64,000 nt of DNA, from contig NZ_AHCD03000026.1 of NCBI RefSeq assembly GCF_000238295.3, positions 370,253 through 434,252 on the forward strand, in the 5' to 3' direction. Position 1 is the first letter of the stretch. Each line of letters starts with the position of its first letter. Below the pieces are notes generated by a model that worked only from the letters and a program-made list of their open reading frames with translations, was not told where the DNA came from and searched no databases. This DNA is from Pseudoalteromonas rubra. GTDB lineage: Bacteria > Pseudomonadota > Gammaproteobacteria > Enterobacterales > Alteromonadaceae. Below are positions 43,075 to 52,959 of the stretch, piece by piece. Position numbers and translations under genes: made by a program.

Positions 43075-43097
43075 CAAACGTTATATCATAACAATAT
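43075..43097. promoter_or_regulatory. Zur operator, proximal to aztD
   Basis: The core CGTTATATCATAACA (43079-43093) matches the gammaproteobacterial Zur core TGTTATANTATAACA at 12 of 14 fixed positions. It lies 20-35 bases upstream of the aztD ATG. Confidence 0.65.
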
Positions 43098-43098
43098 G

Positions 43099-43121
43099 GA
43101 AATGTTATAATATCACAAAAC
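43099..43121. promoter_or_regulatory. Zur operator, distal to aztD
   Basis: The core TGTTATAATATCACA (43103-43117) matches TGTTATANTATAACA with one mismatch, and the left flank GAAA also fits the longer 23-bp consensus. Its centre is 24 bp from the proximal operator. Confidence 0.75.
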
Positions 43122-43190
43122 AGATCGCAAGCCTTGCGACCAAGTAATTCATTAAAAAATGCAAAGAGAACAGATCAGCCAGGATAAAGG

Positions 43191-43213
43191 TGCGACCTCA
43201 AGGTGAGGCCGCA
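43191..43213 (-). terminator. Terminator after the PKS gene
   Basis: TGCGGCCTCA / TGAGGTCGCA (one G-T pair) with a 3-base loop, followed leftward by CCTTTA, starts 9 bases after the PKS stop. Confidence 0.6.
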
Positions 43214-43221
43214 GGGGGAAG

Positions 43222-46200
43222 TTAGTGTGTTTGCAACTGAGCGACCAGCTGCTCTTCAATCATAAAGGCCAGATTGTCTATGGTCGGGTCTTCAAAGAAG
43301 GCGGCCGGCTCCAGCTCAACCGCAAACATTTGCTTGGCCTTGGCCAGCATCTGGATCGCCACCAGCGAATCGCCTCCCAGCTCCAGCATGCTGTCGAAAA
43401 TACCGATCTGTTCAAAGCCCAGATATTCGGCCCACAAAGCAACCAGTTTGTGTTCCAGTTCACTTTCTGGTGCTTCGTATTCCACCGCCAGCTCAGGACG
43501 AGCATGACCTTTGGGTTTGTTCAGTCGTGCCAGCAGCGCCTGCTCCGTCGCCCGAGTAGCTGCACACAATTGCGACCACTCGGTACTGGCGCAGTACACC
43601 TGAGCCAGGTTCAGGCTGAGTGCGGCATCAAATAACTGACACGCCGCTTTGTGGCTCAGTCCCAGTCCATCAGCCAAACTAATATTGGCTGTCATCCCAG
43701 TGTTCAGCCAGGCATCCCAGTTAAGTACCTGCACGGTAAATGGGTGGTCTTGTTGTGCGACTGCATCCAGATAACTATTGGCGCCACAGTAATCACTTTG
43801 TGCAAATGCGCCTACGATTGAGGCCAGACATGAACACAGCACCATGCGCGTCAACGGCGTATCGGCAAACAGCTTCAATAGCGTCTGTGTGCCCTGCACT
43901 TTGGCCGCGGCACTTTGCTGTGCCTGCTCTGCGGAGATCTCCGTGAGCAAGCCACCGCCGGGCAAACCCGCGGCATGGATCACTTGAGTGACAGTGCCCA
44001 CTTCAGCCTGCGCTTGTGTGAGCGCCGCTTGCATCTGTGCCATATCCGTGACGTCGGCACTAATCACCTTAAGCTTGGCACCACTTTGCTGCAACGCATG
44101 CAGTTGCTGATAACGCTCACGCAACTTCTGTGGCTGCTGCTCATCTTCGCTCAACTGTGCCCACTGTGCAGGCTCAGCCATTTGCTGACGTGTTTGCAGC
44201 ACCAGGGTATGCCCCTGTCCGGCCAGGTGCTTCGCCAGTGCCAGACCAATGCCACCCAGACCGCCCGTGATTAACGTCACCCCAGGTACAGATCCATCCA
44301 CGCTTTGCGCGCTCACCTCGGCTTGCGTCAAAATAAAACGGTGTGCGCCCCGATAAGCGATTTCCCCGTCACCCTGGTTCAGATCGGCCACCAGGCGGCC
44401 GGTTACTTTATGGCTTGGGTTGTTCGCCATCTCCTGTGTCAGCGCCAGCACCTGGCAAGGTTGTGAGGCCAGCTCCAAAGGTGCGACTCGCGTGAGCCCT
44501 AACAGGGAAGCCTTCTCTGCACTGATCGTTTCATCACCCAGCACATTAAATAGCTCAGTCGCGACAATACTCAGTGGACGCCCACCGAGTGACATCAGCC
44601 ACTGCACCACAGGCAATAAAGTGTTGTAAGCCAGAGTATCTGACGACTGAGATAACATAAAGCGGGTGTCTACCACCTGATCAAAATCACCCACAGCCTG
44701 ACTCAACTCACTCAGTTGCGCACTGTCTTGCAAGTTCAGACGATAAGTCTTTGCGTCGATGGCTGAGAAGGTTTCTCCCTGCCAGACCTGTGTCAATTCG
44801 GCACCCGCCTGGGTCAATGCCGCACTCAGCTGTGATACCAAAGGGATATCCGCTGCCAGCATCAGCACCCGCTTGCCAGTCAATGACGCAACAGCTTGAG
44901 GCGCAACGCATTGCTGCCACTGTGGGGCATACAACTGCGTACCTTGCTGACCTGCACTAGTGCTCGCAACCGGGACTGCTGAGGCGGTTACACCCGCTTC
45001 AACCCAATATTCCGTGTCGGCAAACACATATTCCGGCAACAGATTTAACTGGCCATGTGGACGCGCTGTCAGCTGAGCAAAGTCAACCGCACAGCCCAGC
45101 TGCCATAGCTTAGCTAAGGTTTTGGCAAAGGGTGGCAACGGGGCCTTGAGGTCCCGTGCGTGAGACACGGAGTGCAATACAACCTTGTCTTCACTCACTG
45201 TTTGCTTGGCCAGTTTTTGCAAGGTGTCGCCCGGTCCGGCTTCAATCAACACATCCGCATTTTCTGCAAGCACCTTAACGCCGGCCACAAAATTCACCGG
45301 CTGACGAATATGAGCGAGCCAGTATTGAGCAGAGCAAGCCTGCTCTGCTGTGATCCAGGTGCCACTGACGTTAGACACAAAGGGGACATTTGGCGCCTGA
45401 AGCGGCGATGCACTCAGTACTTGTTCCAGCGTACTGGCAAAGTCAGGCAAGACTGCTTCGGTCAGATGACTGTGGAAAGCATGTGACACGTGCAGGCGCG
45501 TTGCTGCTATGTCAGCCGCTTTTAACTCCCCCTGCAAAGCCTTAATCGCTTCTCGCGTACCGGCAATCACAGTATTAGTCGGGCTGTTCAGCGCCGCTAT
45601 GTCCAGCGCGTCATTGAGGTAAGGTGCAATGGTATCGCCATTGGCCATCACCGAAAGCATGGTGCCCGGTGCCATGTTTTGCAGCACTTCACCGCGTGCT
45701 GCAACCAGTTTGGTTGCAACCTCCAGTGTCATCACCCCAGCCAGGCAGGCCGCCGCATATTCGCCAATGCTATGACCCAGCATAGCACTGATGCGCACAC
45801 CATGGGCCTCGTAGCATTTCGCCATGGCATAAGCCACGACAAATAAAGCAGGTTGCGTAATGCGAGTCTGATTCAGTAGCTGATTGGCCGTCAGGATCTC
45901 GCTGTCTGCAGGTGAAAAGACACTGTGCAGCTCTTGCTGCAACGTGTCAGAAAAATAGCCCATCACTTCATCAAAAGCGGCTTTAAATGCCGGCACTTCG
46001 CGCAGTAACGGCTGTGCCATGGTGACATACTGAGACCCCTGCCCCGAGAACATCAGTGACACCCGAGGCGCTGCTACTTTATCACCCTGCGGCTCCCGCA
46101 GTAACTGCGCGATGGCCTGTTCGGCATTTTCTGCCACACAGGCATGACGGACCGCCAGCGCACTGCGTTTATGTTGTAACTGTGCCGCCAGCTGTGCAAA

Positions 46201-47616
46201 CTGCTCTGGTGAGCGCTGCAATGTATCGGCCAGTGCCTGAGTCTGACGAACCAACGCACTTTGACTGCTGGCACTGATGGGCAGAACCTGCCATGCAGAG
46301 TCAGAGCTGTGATGAGTGTCTTGCTGAGTGTACTCTTCCAGGATCACATGGGCGTTGGTCCCCCCCATGCCTAAGGAGCTTACCGCGGCACGACGCACGC
46401 CCTCACTGTGCCAGGGTTTTAGCTCGGCATTGACGTAGAAGGGACTATTGGCAAAATCGATTTTGCTGTTCAAAGGCTGGCTGTGCAGACTGGGCGGCAA
46501 TTCCTGGTGACGTAACGCCTGAACTGCCTTGATAAGACCCGTTACCCCTGCCGCGGCATCCAGGTGGCCAAGGTTGGTTTTAGCAGAACCAATCGCACAA
46601 TATTGCTTTGCATCGCCGGCATACGCCTGACTCAGTGCGGCAATTTCGATTGGGTCGCCCAGTTCAGTACCGGTACCATGGGCTTCAATATACCCCACAC
46701 TTTGCGGGTCAATGTCAGCAAACTCCAGTGCGGCCATAATGGCGCTGGCCTGACCATTGACGCTCGGTGCCGTATAACCGACCTTGTCTCGACCATCATT
46801 GTTGATGGCTGAGCCTTTGATCACCGCCAGGATGTGGTCGCCATCTTCCTGCGCTTCCGCCAGGCGCTTCAGTACCACCGCAGCACTACCACTGCCGATC
46901 AGAATGCCATCGGCCTGCTCACCAAAGGCGCTCAACTGACCGGATGGCGACAAGCTGCCACCAGCCGGGGCATGATACCCCTGATCCTGAGTCAGATTGA
47001 GCCACACGCCGCCAGCCAGGGCTGAGTCACACTCAAAGTTTTGCAACGCACGACACGCCATATGCACCGCAACCAGTGAGGTTGAGCAAGCAGTCTGAAC
47101 GGTGACCGCCGGACCTTTAAGGTCTAGCTCGTAGCTCACCCGGGTAGCCAGTGAATCTTTGTCGTTACCATTGGTGAGCGCCAGCAGGCTCGTGATATCA
47201 CGTGACTGTCCTTGCAGCAGGTTTTGCATCAGGTAGGCAGGGACACCACATCCGGCATAGACGCCGGTCAGCTCACCCAGGGCCAGCCCGGCATGCGCCA
47301 TGGCATGCCAGCAGGTTTGCAAAAAGTGACGCTGCTGTGGGTCCAGCTGTTCGGCTTCTTTTGGCGTGTAGCCAAAAAACTCGGCATCAAACTGTGCCAG
47401 TCCGTCAAACGGAATGCCGCGCTTCACATAATCCGGGTCGCTCAGGTCAGACTCACTCACGCCGGCACGACGCAGCGCCTCGTCGTCGTAACTTTGGACT
47501 GCGCAACGGCCGGCACGAATATTTTGCCACAAGGCATCGACGTTATCCGCATCAGGGAAACGCCCGGCCATCCCGACGATGGCAATATCCAATTCACTAT
47601 AGTGCTGTTCTGACAT
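43222..47616 (-). CDS. Type I polyketide synthase module, KS-AT-KR-ACP
   Basis: A 1464-aa single PKS module. KS ~10-435 with TACSTS (Cys ~176), EAHGTGT and KTNLGHLDAAAG; AT ~520-830 with GHSIGEY (~616) and HAFHSH (~713), the malonyl-specific form; KR ~1100-1300 with GGLGGIG, a Ser in CSCLAS and Tyr/Asn in DYCGANSYLDA; ACP ~1385-1450 with GGDSLVA. There is no dehydratase or enoyl reductase, so the product is a beta-hydroxy extension. The KR lacks the LDD motif of B-type domains. It follows the acyl-loading NRPS by 2 bases and should extend its aminoacyl chain by C2, handing it to the NRPS at 26824-38541 because no thioesterase is present. Confidence 0.93.
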   Translation of the reverse strand: MSEQHYSELDIAIVGMAGRFPDADNVDALWQNIRAGRCAVQSYDDEALRRAGVSESDLSDPDYVKRGIPFDGLAQFDAEFFGYTPKEAEQLDPQQRHFLQTCWHAMAHAGLALGELTGVYAGCGVPAYLMQNLLQGQSRDITSLLALTNGNDKDSLATRVSYELDLKGPAVTVQTACSTSLVAVHMACRALQNFECDSALAGGVWLNLTQDQGYHAPAGGSLSPSGQLSAFGEQADGILIGSGSAAVVLKRLAEAQEDGDHILAVIKGSAINNDGRDKVGYTAPSVNGQASAIMAALEFADIDPQSVGYIEAHGTGTELGDPIEIAALSQAYAGDAKQYCAIGSAKTNLGHLDAAAGVTGLIKAVQALRHQELPPSLHSQPLNSKIDFANSPFYVNAELKPWHSEGVRRAAVSSLGMGGTNAHVILEEYTQQDTHHSSDSAWQVLPISASSQSALVRQTQALADTLQRSPEQFAQLAAQLQHKRSALAVRHACVAENAEQAIAQLLREPQGDKVAAPRVSLMFSGQGSQYVTMAQPLLREVPAFKAAFDEVMGYFSDTLQQELHSVFSPADSEILTANQLLNQTRITQPALFVVAYAMAKCYEAHGVRISAMLGHSIGEYAAACLAGVMTLEVATKLVAARGEVLQNMAPGTMLSVMANGDTIAPYLNDALDIAALNSPTNTVIAGTREAIKALQGELKAADIAATRLHVSHAFHSHLTEAVLPDFASTLEQVLSASPLQAPNVPFVSNVSGTWITAEQACSAQYWLAHIRQPVNFVAGVKVLAENADVLIEAGPGDTLQKLAKQTVSEDKVVLHSVSHARDLKAPLPPFAKTLAKLWQLGCAVDFAQLTARPHGQLNLLPEYVFADTEYWVEAGVTASAVPVASTSAGQQGTQLYAPQWQQCVAPQAVASLTGKRVLMLAADIPLVSQLSAALTQAGAELTQVWQGETFSAIDAKTYRLNLQDSAQLSELSQAVGDFDQVVDTRFMLSQSSDTLAYNTLLPVVQWLMSLGGRPLSIVATELFNVLGDETISAEKASLLGLTRVAPLELASQPCQVLALTQEMANNPSHKVTGRLVADLNQGDGEIAYRGAHRFILTQAEVSAQSVDGSVPGVTLITGGLGGIGLALAKHLAGQGHTLVLQTRQQMAEPAQWAQLSEDEQQPQKLRERYQQLHALQQSGAKLKVISADVTDMAQMQAALTQAQAEVGTVTQVIHAAGLPGGGLLTEISAEQAQQSAAAKVQGTQTLLKLFADTPLTRMVLCSCLASIVGAFAQSDYCGANSYLDAVAQQDHPFTVQVLNWDAWLNTGMTANISLADGLGLSHKAACQLFDAALSLNLAQVYCASTEWSQLCAATRATEQALLARLNKPKGHARPELAVEYEAPESELEHKLVALWAEYLGFEQIGIFDSMLELGGDSLVAIQMLAKAKQMFAVELEPAAFFEDPTIDNLAFMIEEQLVAQLQTH

Positions 47617-47618
47617 GA

Positions 47619-50600
47619 TTATGATTCTCTTACTTTACGTTTGCGGGCAGCGACGGCGCCCATGCCGCGACGCTGCTGGGCGCCACTCGGGGCGCTGTTT
47701 GTTTGTGACTGTGTTGTTTGTGACTGGTCCAGATACGCTGCCAGGCTCGCGATGCTGGGATAAGCAAATAAGTCGGTCAGTTGTAACTGGGCAAAGCGCG
47801 GCTTCAAATCGTCGAAGACCGCCATCAGCAGTAGCGAATGGCCTCCCAAATCGAAGAAGTTCGCATTGCGGTCAACCTGACTGATCGCCAGATGCTTCAC
47901 CCAGACCGCTTCCAGTGCCTGCTCGGTCTGATTAGCAGCAGTGCTGACTGACGGAGCCTGCGCGGGTGTCACTTTTGGTAGTTGCTGGCGCTCCAGCTTG
48001 CCGCTGGCATTGATAGGCAACTGCGCCAGTACCACAATCTGCGCAGGGACCATGTAATCAGGTAGCTGCTCAGCCAGGGCTCGCTTGAGCCTGACCGCAT
48101 AGTCCGGGTCGTCATGACGGTCGCTTTGTACATAGGCTATCAGGCTTAAAGCTTGTGCCTGTTGTTCCGTGATCACCACCGCCACATCCACATCTGGCAG
48201 CTGTGTCAGACGAGTCTCAATCTCACTCAGTTCAACCCGGAAGCCGCGAATTTTAACCTGGTGGTCGCTGCGGCCATGATAATACAGCGCACCATTTTGC
48301 CAGCTAACCAGATCGCCACTGGCGTACATGCGTGCACCATTATCCGCAAATGGATCGGCGATAAAGCTGGTTGCTGTCTGTGCCGGACGTTGCCAGTACC
48401 CGCGCGCCAGGATATCTCCGCCGATATACAGCTCGCCCACCTGACCTTCGGCCACAGGCTGTAGGTTGTTATCCAATACATAAAGACGGCGTCCATTCAG
48501 GGCATGACCCAGCGGCACAACCTCACCCGCAGTCAGCGTGCGACAATCATGAATGGCCGCCTCAACCACAATTTCTGTCGGTCCATAGGTATTCAGCAGA
48601 CGAACCTCACCCAGACCCGCTGCGCGCCAGTCCGCAATGCCCTGCTCTGACATAGCCTCACCGCCTGAATGCACCTGACGCAAATTAGGCAGTGACAATG
48701 GCGTTGTGGTCGCCATTCGCGCCCAGCTGGCGGCAATACTACGCCAATAGGCAGCACTCAGATCCATCACGGTAATACCATGGCGCTGCGCTTGCTGATA
48801 AAGGGTTTCTGCATCCCAAAGCGTATCACCACGTAAGACGACTGCAGCACCCACAGCCCAGCTGGGGAACACTTGTTCCACAAAGGCATCAAAATTAATG
48901 GTGGCAAATTGCAGCACAACGTCTTGATGACTCAATGCAATGAAGACTTTTGCCGACTCTATGTAGCTGGCCAGCGCCTGATGCTCAATCGCCACGCCTT
49001 TCGCCTGACCTGTCGAACCTGAGGTGTAGTTTAAATAGGCCAGTGACCAGGCATGATGGACCACAACCGGTGCAGCGCTGTGTTCATGATATTCACTGAG
49101 TAATGCCAACGGAGAAATACAAGGCACTGGCAAGGTGATATCTGTCTGTTCACCCAATATAGCAGCACAACCACTGTCGTTGACCATGTGTGCCAGCTTC
49201 GCTTGCGGGAAGTTAGGGTCCAATGGCAAGTAGGCGGCATTGGCCTTTAAACAAGCTAACACCGAGGCCAGCATCAGGGGTTTACGCGCCTGCATAATCC
49301 CGACCACCTGATCTGTCAGACCTTGGCCAATCAGACCATGGGCCAGCCGGTTGGCCGTCTGCTCCAGCCACTCATAGCTGTAATGTTGGTCGTCAAAAAT
49401 CACTGCGGTCGCATCCGGGTTACTAGCAGCATACTCGCTGACCGATGTCAGCCACTGAGCGGCCGGCGCCGAAGCCGCGGCCCCCGTTGCTGCCACAGGT
49501 AATTGTGCCTGCTCAGCACCTAAAGACAGATTGCCAATTGCCTGCTGTGCATGTTGTGGCAGCTGAATAAGCAGTTGCTGATACGCCTCGGACAAGCGTG
49601 CTATGGTGCTCTGCTGATAGAGCGCCTGATTGTACTGTAGTTCAATGCTCAGTTGACCCTGTTCGTCCAGCCGTGAGTCGATACTGAGGTCAAACTGCGC
49701 CTGCTGTTGTAACGACTGCGCATCGACCGTGGTACAGTCGGCCAGCGTCAATGTCTTAGCGACATCTTGTTCTAGATGGTTAAACATCACCTGAAATAGC
49801 GGCGTCTGTCCCAATGCACGCTGTGGATTTAGCACTTCCACCAGCTTTTCAAACGGATAGTCCTGATAGCGCTGTGCGTCCAGTGCCGTTTGTTTGCATG
49901 CTTCCAGCAACTGCGTAAAACTTTGCTCCGGTGATACCGAGCCTCGGATCACCTGAGTATTGATGAAAAAGCCGACCAGATTGTGTAACTGCGCAAGGTT
50001 ACGGTTGGCAACCGCCACACCAATCTGCGGCTGACGTTTGCCACTGAGGCGATAAAACAGCACCTGCAAACTACTCAGCAACAGCATAAACAGACTGGCA
50101 CTTTGACTATGTGCAAGCTGTTGCAGCTTGTCGGTGTGTTTGTGATCCAGGGTAAAACGCATAACGCCCATTGGCGCCGCCAAATCACTACGTCGCGCCT
50201 GCTCAGGCGCCAGCAATTCCTCATCCCCTTGGCCATCCAGTCGTTGCTGCCAGTACGCCAGCTGCGTCGCGGCAGCTTCAGAGGTCAGCCACTCCTGCTG
50301 CCACAGGGCAAAATCCCCATACTGGATGTCATTGTGCTTAGACGTGCCCCCACCCTCGGCGTTGTTACACAGTGCGTTGTAGTGACGTGAGATCGCCTCC
50401 AACAACAAGTCGAAGCTCCAGGCATCACTGGCAATATGGTGCATGACCAGCACCAGGCGATGTGCCTGCTCAGACTCACTGATCAACGCAGCACGGAAAT
50501 TTTCTCCTTCGCCCAGCGCAAACGGCGTTTCATAACAAGTGCGCTGTAATGCGTCAGCCTGTGTGCCCGTATCTGCGGCATTGCACAGATCATGAAATTG

Positions 50601-52853
50601 CCACTGTAAAGGCTGCGCAGCGGTACGCTGGCGCCACTGGCCATCCGCCGCTTTAAAATACGCTTGTTGCAACGCGGGTTGCTGGGCCAGCACCTGAGCA
50701 CAGGCCTGCTCAAGTCGCTGCGGATCCACTTTACCGGCTACCTGCATGGTCGCACCAATGTGGTAAGCGCTGCTATTGGGCTCCAGTTGCCACAAGAATA
50801 ATTGTCTTTGCTGCTGTGCGCTGAGTGGAAAGTCGCTCAGCTGTTGGGGAGTGATCTGCACGCTGGGTGCATCTTTTACGTCTCTTACACGCTGACAGAA
50901 ATCGCCAAAGCGATGCGCTGCGAATAAACTACTGGGGTCGAGCTGACAATCCAGCTCACTCTGGACTCGCGCCAGCAATTGCGCCGCCTTGATAGAGCTG
51001 CCCCCCAGTGCAAAGAAGTCCGCATCGTCATGATTGACCGGATAACGCAGCACACTTTGCCAGCATTGCGCCAGCTGTCGGGTTTGCTCGTCCCAGTGTG
51101 CGTTGCCCGGCAACGAACCTTGTGCCGTAAGCTGTTGCAGCTGAGTCAGGTCAAAATCACCATAGCTGGCCAGCTCATTGGCGTTGCGCAACTTCAGACA
51201 GGCACTGCGCTGAAGTTTACCACTGGAGGTTTTTGGCAAGCCCCCCTGGTCTAACAGCAATACCAGCTCAGGGCAGGCTGCAAAGTGCTCAGTGATAAAA
51301 TCACGTACAATTAACGCCGTTTGCTCTGCAGGCACCTCATTGCGATAGCTGTTGCTGGTTTCAATTGCCAGGCCAATGCCTTCACCACTGTCTTCACTGG
51401 GCACCGGAAATGCCGATACCCGACCTTTACGCACAAAGCTCAGCTCAGCCTCAATGGCCCGTTCAATATCCTGAGGATAGACGTTGTGGCCATTCATGAT
51501 GATCAAGTCTTTTTGTCGGCCCGAGATATATAGCTGACCGTCGAACACGTAACCAACATCACCGGTTCTCAACCAGCGATGGCCATCGAGCTCTACAAAC
51601 GTGTCCTGGGTGGCTTGTTCATTCTGCCAGTACCCTAGTGCAATACTGGGTCCTGCAGACCAGATCTCACCAATTTCACCATCATCCAGTGCACAAAGCG
51701 ATTGCGGACATGTGATCCTGAGTAGATGACCGCTGGCAACCTGGCCACAACCAACCTGATGACAGTATGCGTCGCTGTCTCGCTGATCGCGGGCATCAAC
51801 GACTTCCGCCCGACCCGATGCCAGCCCCTGATTGTCAAAGGCACGGATCACAGCACCGCCACCGGCCTCTGTACCGGTCACCATCAAGGTGCCCTCGGCC
51901 AGACCATAACAAGGATAAATCGCTGATGCCTGCATCCCCTGAGGTGCAAAACGCTCTGCGAAATCTAACAGGGTATCGTGGCGAATTGGTTCTGCGCCAG
52001 AGAACGCGACGCGCCAGCTGCTCAGATCCAAATCTGCCAGCTGCTTGTCTCGGATCCGCTCCAAACACAAGCGGAAAGAAAAGTCCGGACCGCCAGAGAC
52101 AGTGCCACCATATTCCCCAATCAGTTGTAACCAGCGAGCCGGACGCTCCATAAAGAAACGCGGAGAACACAACACCAACGGATAACCGACATAGATAGGC
52201 TGCAACAGTCCACCAATCAGTCCCATATCATGAAATAGCGGCAGCCAGCTGACCATCACATCGGACTGGGTCGTTTGCATTCGTTCGGTGATCGCCACTT
52301 CATTGGCCAGCAAATTACCATGGCTGACCATCACGCCTTTTGGTTTGGCGGTTGAGCCCGAAGTGTACTGTAAGAAAGCAATCTCGTCGCTGCGCGCCGG
52401 GTGGCGTGGCGCATCAGGTGCAGGCGTGTTTAATTCATCCACTACCTGCATGATAATCCCATCCAGTGCTTCGCACATACCCGCGACCGTTTCAGTGAAA
52501 CGCGAAGTTGTCAGTACCAGACGGGCACTAGCGTCTTCGGCAATCCCCACGGTACGGGCAATATGTTGCGCTTTGGTCGACTCGGGTGGAAAGCTGGGAA
52601 TGGCGGTCACGCCCAAATGCTGACAAGCGAGAAAGCTGGTCACATACTCAATCCCGGTATCCATCAGGATCAGGGCACGATCACCCGCACTGACGTGGTG
52701 CTGCAGATGCCCTGCCAGCTGTAAACTCTGTTCATACAACGCCTGAAAACTCCAGCGTGTGTGTGCTTTTTTATCTACGCAGATCAGCGCGGTTTGTTGT
52801 GGCTGTTGTGCTGCATGGTGGGCAAGGCGATCCATTATCGTCGTGGCGGTCAT
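47619..52853 (-). CDS. Chain-initiating FAAL-NRPS: FAAL-ACP-C-A-T
   Basis: A 1744-aa protein. FAAL ~1-585 (YTSGSTAKPKGVMVSH ~163-178, LPLFHDMGLIGG, LPKTSSGKLQRS), which makes fatty acyl-AMP and passes the acyl group to ACP ~590-670 (LGGSSIKA). C ~690-1115 has MHHIASDAWS, i.e. HHxxxDA instead of HHxxxDG. A ~1150-1620 (YTSGSTGQAKG) has pocket residues DAEDHGTVE by eye, closest to lysine-type codes. T ~1640-1710 has LGGHSLL. This order resembles the start of PvdL, which begins pyoverdine with a fatty acid later removed by PvdQ. The last 30 residues are basic (KRKVRES end), a possible docking tail for the PKS encoded 2 bases downstream. Confidence 0.92.
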   Translation of the reverse strand: MTATTIMDRLAHHAAQQPQQTALICVDKKAHTRWSFQALYEQSLQLAGHLQHHVSAGDRALILMDTGIEYVTSFLACQHLGVTAIPSFPPESTKAQHIARTVGIAEDASARLVLTTSRFTETVAGMCEALDGIIMQVVDELNTPAPDAPRHPARSDEIAFLQYTSGSTAKPKGVMVSHGNLLANEVAITERMQTTQSDVMVSWLPLFHDMGLIGGLLQPIYVGYPLVLCSPRFFMERPARWLQLIGEYGGTVSGGPDFSFRLCLERIRDKQLADLDLSSWRVAFSGAEPIRHDTLLDFAERFAPQGMQASAIYPCYGLAEGTLMVTGTEAGGGAVIRAFDNQGLASGRAEVVDARDQRDSDAYCHQVGCGQVASGHLLRITCPQSLCALDDGEIGEIWSAGPSIALGYWQNEQATQDTFVELDGHRWLRTGDVGYVFDGQLYISGRQKDLIIMNGHNVYPQDIERAIEAELSFVRKGRVSAFPVPSEDSGEGIGLAIETSNSYRNEVPAEQTALIVRDFITEHFAACPELVLLLDQGGLPKTSSGKLQRSACLKLRNANELASYGDFDLTQLQQLTAQGSLPGNAHWDEQTRQLAQCWQSVLRYPVNHDDADFFALGGSSIKAAQLLARVQSELDCQLDPSSLFAAHRFGDFCQRVRDVKDAPSVQITPQQLSDFPLSAQQQRQLFLWQLEPNSSAYHIGATMQVAGKVDPQRLEQACAQVLAQQPALQQAYFKAADGQWRQRTAAQPLQWQFHDLCNAADTGTQADALQRTCYETPFALGEGENFRAALISESEQAHRLVLVMHHIASDAWSFDLLLEAISRHYNALCNNAEGGGTSKHNDIQYGDFALWQQEWLTSEAAATQLAYWQQRLDGQGDEELLAPEQARRSDLAAPMGVMRFTLDHKHTDKLQQLAHSQSASLFMLLLSSLQVLFYRLSGKRQPQIGVAVANRNLAQLHNLVGFFINTQVIRGSVSPEQSFTQLLEACKQTALDAQRYQDYPFEKLVEVLNPQRALGQTPLFQVMFNHLEQDVAKTLTLADCTTVDAQSLQQQAQFDLSIDSRLDEQGQLSIELQYNQALYQQSTIARLSEAYQQLLIQLPQHAQQAIGNLSLGAEQAQLPVAATGAAASAPAAQWLTSVSEYAASNPDATAVIFDDQHYSYEWLEQTANRLAHGLIGQGLTDQVVGIMQARKPLMLASVLACLKANAAYLPLDPNFPQAKLAHMVNDSGCAAILGEQTDITLPVPCISPLALLSEYHEHSAAPVVVHHAWSLAYLNYTSGSTGQAKGVAIEHQALASYIESAKVFIALSHQDVVLQFATINFDAFVEQVFPSWAVGAAVVLRGDTLWDAETLYQQAQRHGITVMDLSAAYWRSIAASWARMATTTPLSLPNLRQVHSGGEAMSEQGIADWRAAGLGEVRLLNTYGPTEIVVEAAIHDCRTLTAGEVVPLGHALNGRRLYVLDNNLQPVAEGQVGELYIGGDILARGYWQRPAQTATSFIADPFADNGARMYASGDLVSWQNGALYYHGRSDHQVKIRGFRVELSEIETRLTQLPDVDVAVVITEQQAQALSLIAYVQSDRHDDPDYAVRLKRALAEQLPDYMVPAQIVVLAQLPINASGKLERQQLPKVTPAQAPSVSTAANQTEQALEAVWVKHLAISQVDRNANFFDLGGHSLLLMAVFDDLKPRFAQLQLTDLFAYPSIASLAAYLDQSQTTQSQTNSAPSGAQQRRGMGAVAARKRKVRES

Positions 52854-52959
52854 GGGGTACTCCGTGAATAAACTGGCAGTGTGGCAAGGCAGTGCGAAGG
52901 ATGTTAGCCGCGCACTGGCGCTGATCAGCCATTAAGCTGAACAAGCGGCGCCGGGAAAT

